Below, piece after piece: positions 6,295-14,089 of a DNA stretch of 16,129 nt. Under the pieces are notes generated by a model that worked only from the letters and a program-made list of their open reading frames with translations, was not told where the DNA came from and ran no database searches. This DNA is from Candidatus Electronema nielsenii (lineage in GTDB: Bacteria; Desulfobacterota; Desulfobulbia; Desulfobulbales; Desulfobulbaceae). Location of the stretch: the NCBI GenBank assembly GCA_026122915.1, contig JAGIXO010000033.1:1-16129 (forward strand), in the 5' to 3' direction. The stretch's first letter is position 1, and every line of letters starts with the position of its first letter. The translations under genes and the position numbers were made by a program.

Positions 6295-7472
6295 ATCACA
6301 AAAAAATTCTCCGCAAACTGCTACTCCTCTGGCTCACCGCCCTGCTGCTTGCCGTGACAGGTCTTACTGTCGCCCTCTATTCTGCCCACAGCCACTACCA
6401 AAATTATACCGACCCGCTTTACAGCAGCTTCTGCGCTATCAGCCAAGCCATCAACTGCGACACAGTCGCGCAAAGTCCTTGGTCGATTATTTTTGCAATC
6501 CCGGTCGCGTGGTGGGGCGTGCTGTTCCATGTTTTCTTCCTGCTCATCCTCCTGACAGGAGACCGCCGCAATCTTGCCGCTTGGAATGGTTTTTTCTTCC
6601 TGATGCTCATTGGTTCCGCTGTCACGTTGGTGCTGGCGGGCATTGCAGTCACGAAAATTAAATCGCTCTGTCTCGTCTGCCTTGTCACCTACGCCATCAC
6701 TTTTGCCCTGACCTACACCTGCTGGATTGGCAGACGGCGGTGTAAGGAGGCGGTTGCAAAAGGTGCCGAAGGATTCAGCGCAGCATTCTGCAAAAAAGAC
6801 ATGCTGCGCAATTACAGCATCGCCGCCGGGGTGTTTTGCGTGAGCCTGCTGCTGCTATATGGGATCATGCCCCGCTACTGGCTGCTTGCTCCGGCGCAGG
6901 CGGACATCAGTGGCCTGCCGCAGGGCGTGACCGCTGACGGCCATCCGTGGATTGGCGCGGAAAAACCCGAGCTGACCATCACGCAATTTTCCGACTACCA
7001 GTGCTTTCAATGCAGCAAAATGTATTTCTTGCTGCGCCAGTTCTTGATTGCGCACCCGGACACGCTGCGTCTTGTTCATCGTCATTATCCGATGGATCAT
7101 AAAGTCAATTCAGTCATCGTGCCGGATGCATTTCACGAAGGTTCAGGAGATTTGGCAAAAGTTGCCATCTTAGCCGCAATACGAAATAAATTCTGGTCAA
7201 CTAATGAGCTGCTTTACTCAATGATGCGCAGCGGCGGCAAGGTCAAAGAAATCTCTCTCAAAGAACTTGCTGAGAAAACTGGACTTGATAACAACGAACT
7301 TTCCGCTGCCTTGTCGCATCCAGCCATAGCAGAAATGCTCCGCAGAGACATTTGGGATGGCATGAAACTGAACATCACCGGCACACCGGCTTTTGAAATC
7401 AACGGCAAAGTCTATCAAGGTCATATTCCTGCCGAAATCCTCAAGCAGATTGGCGAGCTGCCGAAAAAATGA
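6291..7472 (+). CDS. VKOR-DsbA fusion, periplasmic disulfide-bond-forming protein
   Basis: 393 residues from ATG 6291, which overlaps the previous stop as ATGA; an in-frame ATG at 6264 is possible but less likely. The N-terminal part is a vitamin-K-epoxide-reductase (VKOR) membrane domain. It has a first helix at about 12-30, loop cysteines Cys48 and Cys56 (FCAIS, INCDTVAQS), further helices at about 65-90 and 100-122, and the quinone-side active motif Cys127-LV-Cys130. After another helix (about 176-192) comes a thioredoxin/DsbA-like domain with Cys238-FQ-Cys241 (FSDYQCFQC) and the cis-proline motif GTPAF (Pro366). The known activity of this family is oxidising periplasmic thiols and passing electrons to quinone, replacing DsbA plus DsbB in one chain. 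The downstream gene starts on its stop codon (ATGA). In this cluster the two-cysteine pilin is an attractive substrate (inference). Confidence 0.9.
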   Translation: MNHKKILRKLLLLWLTALLLAVTGLTVALYSAHSHYQNYTDPLYSSFCAISQAINCDTVAQSPWSIIFAIPVAWWGVLFHVFFLLILLTGDRRNLAAWNGFFFLMLIGSAVTLVLAGIAVTKIKSLCLVCLVTYAITFALTYTCWIGRRRCKEAVAKGAEGFSAAFCKKDMLRNYSIAAGVFCVSLLLLYGIMPRYWLLAPAQADISGLPQGVTADGHPWIGAEKPELTITQFSDYQCFQCSKMYFLLRQFLIAHPDTLRLVHRHYPMDHKVNSVIVPDAFHEGSGDLAKVAILAAIRNKFWSTNELLYSMMRSGGKVKEISLKELAEKTGLDNNELSAALSHPAIAEMLRRDIWDGMKLNITGTPAFEINGKVYQGHIPAEILKQIGELPKK

Positions 7473-9160
7473 CTTCGCAGCAAGCAAGCTTCGTCGGTGA
7501 GCATAAGAGCATTCGCTGGCTGCTGGCCGTTTGTCTCGCGCTGGCTGTCGTCTGTGTCGCGCTCTTAGCCTACACCCCACCCTTTGATCGTGATGGTCTA
7601 ATTCACCATCTCCAAATTCCCAAGCTTTACCTTCAGCACGGCAGCATCTACGAGATTCCCGATCTCGTTTTTTCCTACTACCCCATGAATTTAGATATGC
7701 TCTACATGGGAGCCTTATGGCTTGGCAGCGACATCTTGCCTAAATATATCCACATGGCTTTTGCTTTCGCCACGGCCCTGCTGCTTTTTTTTCATCTAAA
7801 AAAACGGCTGCCCGACACCTATGCGTGGCTGGGAGCGATCTTTTTTCTCAGCATTCCGGTCATTGTCAAGCTCTCGGTCACGGTTTACGTTGACCTTGGC
7901 TTGGTCTTTTTCAGCACCGCTGCTTTGCTGTTGCTTTTTCGTTGGTTAGAGACAAAACGATGGCAGCACCTGCTGCTGGCGGGATTCTGCGGCGGCTTGG
8001 GTATCGGCACCAAATATAACGGGCTATTAGTGCTCTTTATCCTGACTTTCATGGTTCCGGTGCTATGGATCAGAAGTCAGGTGTCGCATCAGAGAGCTGC
8101 TGGCCCGGCTGTGAAGGCGGCTGTGCTGTTCTGCCTTGCCGCGCTGCTGGCCGCCTCGCCGTGGTTGATCAGAAATGCGGTCTGGACCGGCAACCCGATT
8201 TATCCACTCTACAACGGCTTTTTTAACCGAGCTGCTACGCCTGCTGAAGATACTACAACCAGTGATGGTGAAGCGCAGGGTGGCGGGGTTCGGGGCGTGT
8301 TCGCCACTCGCCATGTTTTATACGGAGAAAATATTTGGCAGCTGCTCCTGCTACCGGTGCGAATTTTTTTTCATGAAGCGCAGGATGACGATCCTCGCTA
8401 TTTTGACGGCAGGCTTAATCCTTTTCTTTTGATTTTACCTCTCCTTGCCTTGCTTTGTATAAGAAAACAAGCAAATAAACGGATTCAGCGTGAGCAAATA
8501 GCTTTGGCCACATTCTGCCTGCTCTATTTTCTTTTCGCCTTCAACACCGGGGTACTGCGCATTCGCTATCTGGTGCCAATGGTACCGTTTCTGGTGATTT
8601 TATCTATGTACGGGCTACATCATAATATTGAAATGCTCACGGCAAAACATGTGGCAAAGCAAAATGTTGCTCTTGCAATCTGGCTACTGCCGATAACCCT
8701 GATGCTGATTTGGAACGGTCATTATCTTTATGGTCAGTTCAAAAAAATTGATCCGTTGAGCTATATTAATGGACGGTTAAGCAGAGATGAATATTTAGCT
8801 AAACAACTTCCTGAATATCAGGTAATGCAATACGCTAACAAGCATTTACCTGCTTCAGCCAAAATTCTTTGTGTTTTTATGGGCTGGCGGGGATATTATT
8901 TGGATAAGCCACATTCATTTGACTACGGCAACCAGAATGGCCTGATAGCGTTGCTGAATAAGCCCGAAATAACGGTAGAAAAAATTGGACAGTGGCTAAA
9001 GGAGAAAGGCTTCAGTCATCTGCTGATTCGGCGGGATTTGCTCTACAATCAGCTACGCAACGAAGAGATCAGCACCCAGCAGCTCTGGGTTAAACTGGAA
9101 CAAAGGCATTTGCTGCCGCTCTCATCCAATCAGGAATATACTCTATATCAGGCATTCTGA
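7469..9160 (+). CDS. GT-C family membrane glycosyltransferase (ArnT/PMT-like)
   Basis: 563 residues, starting in an ATGA overlap with the VKOR-DsbA gene. About a dozen hydrophobic helices fill residues 17 to 430. The first large loop has the GT-C acidic motif PPFDRDGLIHH (Asp40 and Asp42), the pattern of the ArnT, dolichyl-phosphate-mannose mannosyltransferase and RgtA-D-like families. Other family-like motifs are YVD (140-142) and GTKYNG (180-185). A soluble C-terminal region of about 130 residues follows, probably periplasmic. Such enzymes move a sugar from a polyprenyl-phosphate donor to a lipid or protein outside the membrane; donor and acceptor cannot be read from the sequence. With two TMTC-like proteins and a pilin in the same run of genes, a role in pilin or surface glycosylation is inferred. 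The 3' end overlaps the convergent plsY by 13 bp. Confidence 0.82.
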   Translation: MTSQQASFVGEHKSIRWLLAVCLALAVVCVALLAYTPPFDRDGLIHHLQIPKLYLQHGSIYEIPDLVFSYYPMNLDMLYMGALWLGSDILPKYIHMAFAFATALLLFFHLKKRLPDTYAWLGAIFFLSIPVIVKLSVTVYVDLGLVFFSTAALLLLFRWLETKRWQHLLLAGFCGGLGIGTKYNGLLVLFILTFMVPVLWIRSQVSHQRAAGPAVKAAVLFCLAALLAASPWLIRNAVWTGNPIYPLYNGFFNRAATPAEDTTTSDGEAQGGGVRGVFATRHVLYGENIWQLLLLPVRIFFHEAQDDDPRYFDGRLNPFLLILPLLALLCIRKQANKRIQREQIALATFCLLYFLFAFNTGVLRIRYLVPMVPFLVILSMYGLHHNIEMLTAKHVAKQNVALAIWLLPITLMLIWNGHYLYGQFKKIDPLSYINGRLSRDEYLAKQLPEYQVMQYANKHLPASAKILCVFMGWRGYYLDKPHSFDYGNQNGLIALLNKPEITVEKIGQWLKEKGFSHLLIRRDLLYNQLRNEEISTQQLWVKLEQRHLLPLSSNQEYTLYQAF

Positions 9161-9771
9161 CGTACCGACTCTTTCTCCCCGAATCGCTTTTCCGTGCCGT
9201 TCAGCAGTCGTCGGATGTTCTGCTGATGCTTGAGCCAGATCAGTAGGGCGATGACACAGGCCAGCCACAATTTCCAGCTTGGTTCGTCAAGAAAATACAG
9301 AGCAGGTAGCAAGGCAGCTGAAGCCAGAAGGGAACCGAGCGAGACGAACTCGGTTGTTGCGACGACTGGTATGAAGACAGCAAGGCTGATCAGCAGGGCC
9401 TTGGGAGCAAGGCAGAGAAAAACCCCCAAGGCGGTGGCGACCCCCTTGCCGCCCTTGAAGCGAAGAAAGAGGGAAAACATGTGACCAACGACCACCGCTG
9501 CACCGCAGAGTCCAATCACTAAATTTTGGCGAGAATTATCACCAAAAAGTACACCGACTGCAAAAACTGTGAACCAGCCCTTGGCTGCGTCCAAAAAAAG
9601 AGTCAGCAGGCCGACCTTCTTGCCCACCAAGCGGGAGACATTGGTTGCGCCGATATTGCCGCTGCCGTGCTGGCGAATGTCGATGCCGCTGCTCCGTGAG
9701 AGCAGCAGACCGAAGGGAATCGAGCCGATCAGATACGCCGCCGCTGGCAGCAGAAAATATAGGCTGTTCAT
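9148..9771 (-). CDS. plsY: Acyl-phosphate:glycerol-3-phosphate acyltransferase PlsY
   Basis: 207 residues, the normal length for the family. PlsY makes lysophosphatidic acid from acyl-phosphate (supplied by PlsX) and glycerol-3-phosphate, the first step of phospholipid synthesis in most bacteria. Family motifs are present: GSIPFG (16-21), HGSGNIGATN (35-44), GHMFSLFLRFKGGKGVATA (96-114) with the GGKG loop, and the C-terminal KHQQNIRRLLNGTE (181-194). Five or more membrane helices are visible. It starts 17 bp after asd, with AAAAGGA overlapping the asd stop region, so it is almost surely in the asd operon. Its 3' end overlaps the last codons of the convergent glycosyltransferase gene, with no terminator between them. 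Confidence 0.96.
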   Translation of the reverse strand: MNSLYFLLPAAAYLIGSIPFGLLLSRSSGIDIRQHGSGNIGATNVSRLVGKKVGLLTLFLDAAKGWFTVFAVGVLFGDNSRQNLVIGLCGAAVVVGHMFSLFLRFKGGKGVATALGVFLCLAPKALLISLAVFIPVVATTEFVSLGSLLASAALLPALYFLDEPSWKLWLACVIALLIWLKHQQNIRRLLNGTEKRFGEKESVRQNA

Positions 9772-9788
9772 GACCGACTTGGTCCTTT

Positions 9789-10907
9789 TTAATGGAGATA
9801 TTCTAAAAGGATATTGAGCATCCGCCGCACTGGTTCCGCCGCTCCCCAGAGAAGCTGGTCGCCGACCGTAAACGCGCTCAGATACTGCGGGCCGAGGTTC
9901 ATTTTTCGCATTCTGCCCACCGGGACAGTCAAGGTGCCACTGACACTGGCCGGACTCAGCTCGCGGAGAGTGTCCTCCTTAGTGTTAGGAACTAAGCGCA
10001 CCCAGTCGTTATGCCCCGCAATTGCCGCCTCAATCTCAGCCAGCGGGATGTCTTGATTCAGCTTGACTGTGACCGCTTGGCTGTGGCAGCGCATCGCGCC
10101 GACCCGCACGCAGCAGCCATCGACCGGGATACGATTGTTCTCGTCCCGCCCCAAAATTTTGTTGGTTTCGGTGATGCCTTTCCATTCCTCACGAGTTTGT
10201 CCGTTGTCCATCGCCCGGTCAATCCAAGGAATTAGACTGGCGGCCAGCGGTGCGCCGAAATGCTGGGTGAGGAAGCGCGGGCTGCGGATTGTGTCGGTCA
10301 CGTTGCGGTCGATAGCCAAAATGTTGGCGGCATCGTCGAGCAGATTCTGGCAATTTTCGCCTATCAACCGCATTTGATTGACTAATTCCAGCATATTTTT
10401 GGCCCCAGCCCCGGAAGCGGCCTGATAGGTCTGCGAACTGACCCACTCCACCCAGCCTTTTTCAAACAAGCCGCCCAAAGCCATCAACATCAACGAAACC
10501 GTGCAGTTGCCACCGATGTAGTTTTTGATGCCCTCAGTCAGTCCTTTGTCGATAACCGCTCGGTTGACCGGATCAAGGACGATAATAGCATCTTTTTCCA
10601 AGCGCAGGGTCGAAGCAGCATCAATCCAGTAACCTTGCCAGCCCGCCTCGCGCAGCTTAGGATAAACTTCTTTGGTGTAATCACCACCTTGGCAAGAGAG
10701 GATGATGTCCATCCCTTGCAGCAACTCAACATTGAAGGCATCCAGTAGCTCGTAGGTTGTGCCGTTGATCTCCGGCCCTGCTTGCCCTGCCTGCGAAGTG
10801 GAGAAAAACAGCGGCTCAAACCTCTGGAAATCATTTTCCGCCCGCATCCGCTCCATAAGCACAGAGCCGACCATGCCCCGCCAACCGATGATGCCTGTCT
10901 TTTTCAT
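9789..10907 (-). CDS. asd: Aspartate-semialdehyde dehydrogenase
   Basis: 372 residues. Asd reduces aspartyl phosphate to aspartate semialdehyde with NADPH, the branch point to lysine/diaminopimelate, threonine and methionine. The sequence closely follows the enterobacterial Asd class. It has the Rossmann start GIIGWRGMVGSVLM (5-18), FFSTSQAGQA, the catalytic cysteine Cys135 in GGNCTVSLML, TYQAASGAGA, IPWIDRAMDNGQTREEWKG, VGAMRCHSQA with the catalytic histidine, and the end FTVGDQLLWGAAEPVRRML. AGGAAA lies just upstream of the ATG. It sits 50 bp downstream of the CorA-Prs gene and 17 bp upstream of plsY on the same strand. The enterobacterial-type class, rather than the shorter Gram-positive type, is normal for several Desulfobacterota as far as I recall. 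Confidence 0.97.
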   Translation of the reverse strand: MKKTGIIGWRGMVGSVLMERMRAENDFQRFEPLFFSTSQAGQAGPEINGTTYELLDAFNVELLQGMDIILSCQGGDYTKEVYPKLREAGWQGYWIDAASTLRLEKDAIIVLDPVNRAVIDKGLTEGIKNYIGGNCTVSLMLMALGGLFEKGWVEWVSSQTYQAASGAGAKNMLELVNQMRLIGENCQNLLDDAANILAIDRNVTDTIRSPRFLTQHFGAPLAASLIPWIDRAMDNGQTREEWKGITETNKILGRDENNRIPVDGCCVRVGAMRCHSQAVTVKLNQDIPLAEIEAAIAGHNDWVRLVPNTKEDTLRELSPASVSGTLTVPVGRMRKMNLGPQYLSAFTVGDQLLWGAAEPVRRMLNILLEYLH

Positions 10908-10957
10908 GATGTTTTCCTGAAAGAATTTTTGCAGAGTTTTTTTCTTTTCCTGACGGG

Positions 10958-12820
10958 CTACACAATCCGTAGATAATGAATCAGCTCCTTGGCGATGACC
11001 GGGGCAACGGAATAAACTTCCAGCAGCTCATCGCTTTTGGTACCCGGATAGGTATCTGCGCCGATGATCCGACGGATGCCTTTTTCTTGAAAACGTTCGC
11101 GGGCGTTGCCAGACAGCACTAAATGGGTCGCCATAACCATGACATCCACTGCACCTGCCTCGTAACAACGGTCGGCAGTCTGGAGCATGGAACCACCGGT
11201 GCGGATCATGTCGTCACAGATGATCGCTGTTTTGCCTTTAACCGCGCTGGAGAGCTGATTAACGATAGTTTTATCCACATCATAGCGGTCTTTATTGGCC
11301 GCAGTATGCGGACAACCCAAGATACCCGCAACCTGTGCTACTCGCTTACTGAAACCATAATCTGGTGAAACAAGAACGTAATCGCTTAGATTCATGCCCC
11401 GAATTTTCTGGGCGGCCAGCTCCTCGGTCCACAGGTGCCGAGTTTTAATTTCGCCAGAATGAGCGTGCAACACCGCCTCGGAATGTAAATCAATAAAGGC
11501 AACATAATCAGGCCGAGTGCGGAATATCTGCCGTGTCCTCGTCACGCCCTTAGGAATTTCGCCAGATTCCGGCTTGGCTCGTTCCATAGTGGAATAGCCA
11601 AGATAGGGGACAATCACGTTGACGCTACGGGCGTTCCAGTAGCGTCCGCCGGCAATCAAATCCAGCAGTTCTTGGAGTGCGCTGTCAGTGTGAGTGGCTG
11701 AAACGATGACCATATCAACACCAGAAACATCACGGGGAAAAGCGTGGTAAATCTCTCCGTCGGCAAACTGTTTGCGCACCATCGGAGTCCATTCAATCTT
11801 GAGTTCCGAGGCCACTTTGTCTGCCAGCGGGACTGAATCTTGGGTGGCCAAAAGAAGAATGTTTTCGCGTCGGGTCATACTGTTTTCAGAACCATCTTTT
11901 TTCATGAAAAAAAGAACACCAAGAGCTGACATGCTGAAGGATATTCCCAATACAATAAAGCCTGAATGGGTTGAATGTTGAAAAGGGAGTTCAATATTCA
12001 TTCCGTAGAAACTTGCAATCAGCGTTGGAATCATCAGGATGATGGTGATGGAGGTCAGTATCTTCATCACCGCATTTAAATTGTTAGAGATGACCGAGGC
12101 GAACGCATCCATCATACCACTCAGAATGTTGCTGTAGATATTCGCCATCTCTATAGCTTGTTTGTTTTCGATGATCACATCTTCCAACATGTCTTCATCA
12201 TCATCATTCAATTTGAGCGTTTTTATTTTTAGCAGACGTTCCATCATCAGCTCGTTTGATTTCAGAGAAGTTGTAAAAAATACTAAACTTTTTTCTAAGT
12301 TCAGAAGTTTGATCAACTCCTCGTTTTTCAAAGACTTCTGTAGCTCTTTTTCGATGTCTCCTGTCCGCCGGTTGATTTCTTTTAAAAATTTTAAATACAA
12401 TAAAGCAGTACGTAAAAAGATGCGAAGAACAAACCCTATTTTACTGCTGGGGACAATGTTTTTTGCCTTACCAACATGCAATTCAAGAATATCTGTAATG
12501 TCAGAAGAACATACAGTAATGAGCATATTGTTATTTGCAAGTATTATTCCTGCCGGGAGTGTTACAAACGGAATTTCTGAATTTTTTTCATCATATTCAG
12601 GGATTCTCAATACAATGAGAAGATTGCCTTCTTCTATCTCAATCCTTGCTCGTTCATCAATATCTAAAGGGTCTGTTAAGAAATCGAGAGGAATGCAGGT
12701 TGCTTTGGATAACTGTTCGAGTTCTTGTTTTGCCGGGCAGATAACATTTATCCAGCAATTTTCTTCAATCGTATCACTCTCAATATATCCGCTTCCTGAC
12801 CATTTGAATAGTTGAATCAT
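10958..12820 (-). CDS. CorA-type Mg2+ channel fused to a PRPP-synthetase-like domain
   Basis: A single 620-residue frame. Residues 1-310 form a full CorA-family protein: an N-terminal cytoplasmic alpha/beta domain, a long helical stalk (about 135-250), helix TM1 (about 252-272) ending in the family signature Gly273-Met274-Asn275, and TM2 (about 287-306). A short linker (KKDGSENS) leads into residues 315-620, a ribose-phosphate pyrophosphokinase-like fold. That part has QFADGEI (351-357, Prs RFSDGE), PYLGYS, DLHS with His446 (the Prs catalytic His), and the PRPP loop CDDMIRTGGSM (535-545). Differences from canonical Prs are ERAK in place of the ATP-loop RQDR, and Arg540 for Asp in DDMIDTGGT. 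Met315 (ATG 11878-11876) could be a relic of the former prs start, but no ribosome site precedes it, so an independent start is less likely. CorA ends are cytoplasmic, so the Prs domain would face the cytosol. The CorA half is visibly AT-richer. It lies between leuB and asd. Confidence 0.88.
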   Translation of the reverse strand: MIQLFKWSGSGYIESDTIEENCWINVICPAKQELEQLSKATCIPLDFLTDPLDIDERARIEIEEGNLLIVLRIPEYDEKNSEIPFVTLPAGIILANNNMLITVCSSDITDILELHVGKAKNIVPSSKIGFVLRIFLRTALLYLKFLKEINRRTGDIEKELQKSLKNEELIKLLNLEKSLVFFTTSLKSNELMMERLLKIKTLKLNDDDEDMLEDVIIENKQAIEMANIYSNILSGMMDAFASVISNNLNAVMKILTSITIILMIPTLIASFYGMNIELPFQHSTHSGFIVLGISFSMSALGVLFFMKKDGSENSMTRRENILLLATQDSVPLADKVASELKIEWTPMVRKQFADGEIYHAFPRDVSGVDMVIVSATHTDSALQELLDLIAGGRYWNARSVNVIVPYLGYSTMERAKPESGEIPKGVTRTRQIFRTRPDYVAFIDLHSEAVLHAHSGEIKTRHLWTEELAAQKIRGMNLSDYVLVSPDYGFSKRVAQVAGILGCPHTAANKDRYDVDKTIVNQLSSAVKGKTAIICDDMIRTGGSMLQTADRCYEAGAVDVMVMATHLVLSGNARERFQEKGIRRIIGADTYPGTKSDELLEVYSVAPVIAKELIHYLRIV

Positions 12821-12877
12821 TTTTTGTCACATTTCCGTATATCGTTTAAATTTTTCCTGAGAGGGAATATTGCCATC

Positions 12878-12906
12878 GGTGCAAGGAAGATACTTTTCCT
12901 TACACC
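12878..12906 (-). other. Hairpin between leuB and the CorA-Prs gene
   Basis: GGTGCAAGGAA (12878-12888) and TTCCTTACACC (12896-12906) form an 11-bp stem around a 7-nt loop. In the leftward transcript the one imperfect pair is a G-U wobble, so the stem is complete there; on the other strand it would be a C-A mismatch. This favours function in the leuB-to-CorA direction. There is no T-run after it, so it may be a processing or stabilising element rather than a terminator. Confidence 0.4.
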
Positions 12907-12919
12907 TTGTTATTTCAGC

Positions 12920-13996
12920 TTATAGAGCCGCCGCGATGGCTTCACCCATTTCCTTGGTGCCGACTATCTTGCAGCCCGGCGTGGCGATGTCCGCCGTCAT
13001 AATCCCCTGCTCTAACACCGCTGCTACCGCCTTTTCAATCGCCTCTGCTGCTGCGGGTTGATTGAGGCTGTAGCGCAACATCATGGCCGCAGAAAGAATC
13101 TGGGCTATCGGATTAGCAATGCCCTTGCCCGCGATGTCTGGGGCTGATCCTCCAGCGGGTTCAAACAGACCAAAGCTGCTGCTATTCAGGCTTGCTGAAG
13201 CGAGCATTCCGATGGAACCAGTGAGCATCGCTGCCTCGTCGGAAATGATGTCGCCGAACATGTTGCCACAGAGCATCACATCAAACTGCTGCGGCCATTT
13301 CACCAACTGCATGGCGGCGTTATCAACATAAATATGCTTCAGTTCCACGTCCGGGTACTCGGCAGCAATCTTTGTTACTACCTCACGCCAGAGCACCATT
13401 GTGGTGAGAACGTTGGCCTTATCCACTGAAGTTACCTTTTTCTGACGACCTCGCGCCGCTTCAAATGCCATGCGCGTAATGCGCTCAATCTCAGAACGCT
13501 TGTAGAGCATGGTATCATAGGCGAACTCGTCCGGGCCGCTGCCCTCGCGACCTTTGGGCTGACCGAAATAAATATCCGAAGTCAGTTCGCGTACTACAAG
13601 CACATCAAAGCCATCACCAGCAATATCCGGGCGAAGCGGGCAAGCAGCGGCCAATGCCTTGAAAACTTTAGCCGGACGCAAATTACAGAACAGATCGAAA
13701 TGCTTGCGCAACGGCAGCAGCGCAGCCCGCTCAGGCTGCTCCGCTGGCGGCAGTCTCTCCCATTTTGGCCCACCGACAGAGCCGAAAAGGATCGCATCGC
13801 TGGCCTCGCAGAGTGCCAAGGTTGACGGCGGTAAGGCTTGGCCGTGATTGTCAATGGCGATACCGCCCACATCTGCTGCCTCGCATTCCAGTGCAAAGCC
13901 AAACTTTTTCTGCGCTGCATCCAAAACCCTGAGAGCCTCTGCCATCACTTCTGGGCCGATGCCGTCACCAGCTAACACTGCTATCTTTTTCTTCAT
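12920..13996 (-). CDS. leuB: 3-isopropylmalate dehydrogenase
   Basis: 358 residues, standard length. LeuB oxidises and decarboxylates 3-isopropylmalate with NAD+ to 2-oxoisocaproate in leucine synthesis. Visible motifs are IAVLAGDGIGPEVM (5-18), FGSVGGPKW, NLRP (105-108), VVRELTSDIYFGQ (134-146), the catalytic lysine in VDKANVL (191-197), and the Mg2+-binding aspartates in YVDNAAMQ and GDIISDEAA (248-256). PAGGSAPDIAGKGIANP near the end is the cofactor-binding region. The ELTSDIYFG segment distinguishes LeuB from isocitrate dehydrogenase. AAGGA lies about 12 nt before the ATG. It is in line with rsmG upstream (83-bp gap) and the CorA-Prs gene downstream (99-bp gap holding a hairpin). Confidence 0.97.
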   Translation of the reverse strand: MKKKIAVLAGDGIGPEVMAEALRVLDAAQKKFGFALECEAADVGGIAIDNHGQALPPSTLALCEASDAILFGSVGGPKWERLPPAEQPERAALLPLRKHFDLFCNLRPAKVFKALAAACPLRPDIAGDGFDVLVVRELTSDIYFGQPKGREGSGPDEFAYDTMLYKRSEIERITRMAFEAARGRQKKVTSVDKANVLTTMVLWREVVTKIAAEYPDVELKHIYVDNAAMQLVKWPQQFDVMLCGNMFGDIISDEAAMLTGSIGMLASASLNSSSFGLFEPAGGSAPDIAGKGIANPIAQILSAAMMLRYSLNQPAAAEAIEKAVAAVLEQGIMTADIATPGCKIVGTKEMGEAIAAAL

Positions 13997-14071
13997 GAAT
14001 GTCTCAATCCTTGTTGGGCAAATCCGCCGTTAAAATTTTTTGGAGAGAATACCAGAAAAAGAACCGATTGC

Positions 14072-14089
14072 CAAGGCTGTCAAGGCTGT
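14072..14089. repeat. 9-bp tandem duplication across the rsmG stop codon
   Basis: CAAGGCTGT occurs twice in direct tandem (14072-14080 and 14081-14089). The TGA stop of rsmG spans the junction of the two copies, so the duplication itself may have set the present C-terminus. Confidence 0.6.

Noticed and set aside
6194..6661. Overlapping rightward frame of 155 codons across the VKOR start
   Set aside because: Proline, arginine and histidine-rich out-of-frame shadow of the VKOR-DsbA gene.
12162..12815. Long rightward frame (217 codons) opposite the CorA half
   Set aside because: Serine-rich low-complexity antisense translation with no domain character; the CorA reading on the other strand has clear motifs including GMN.
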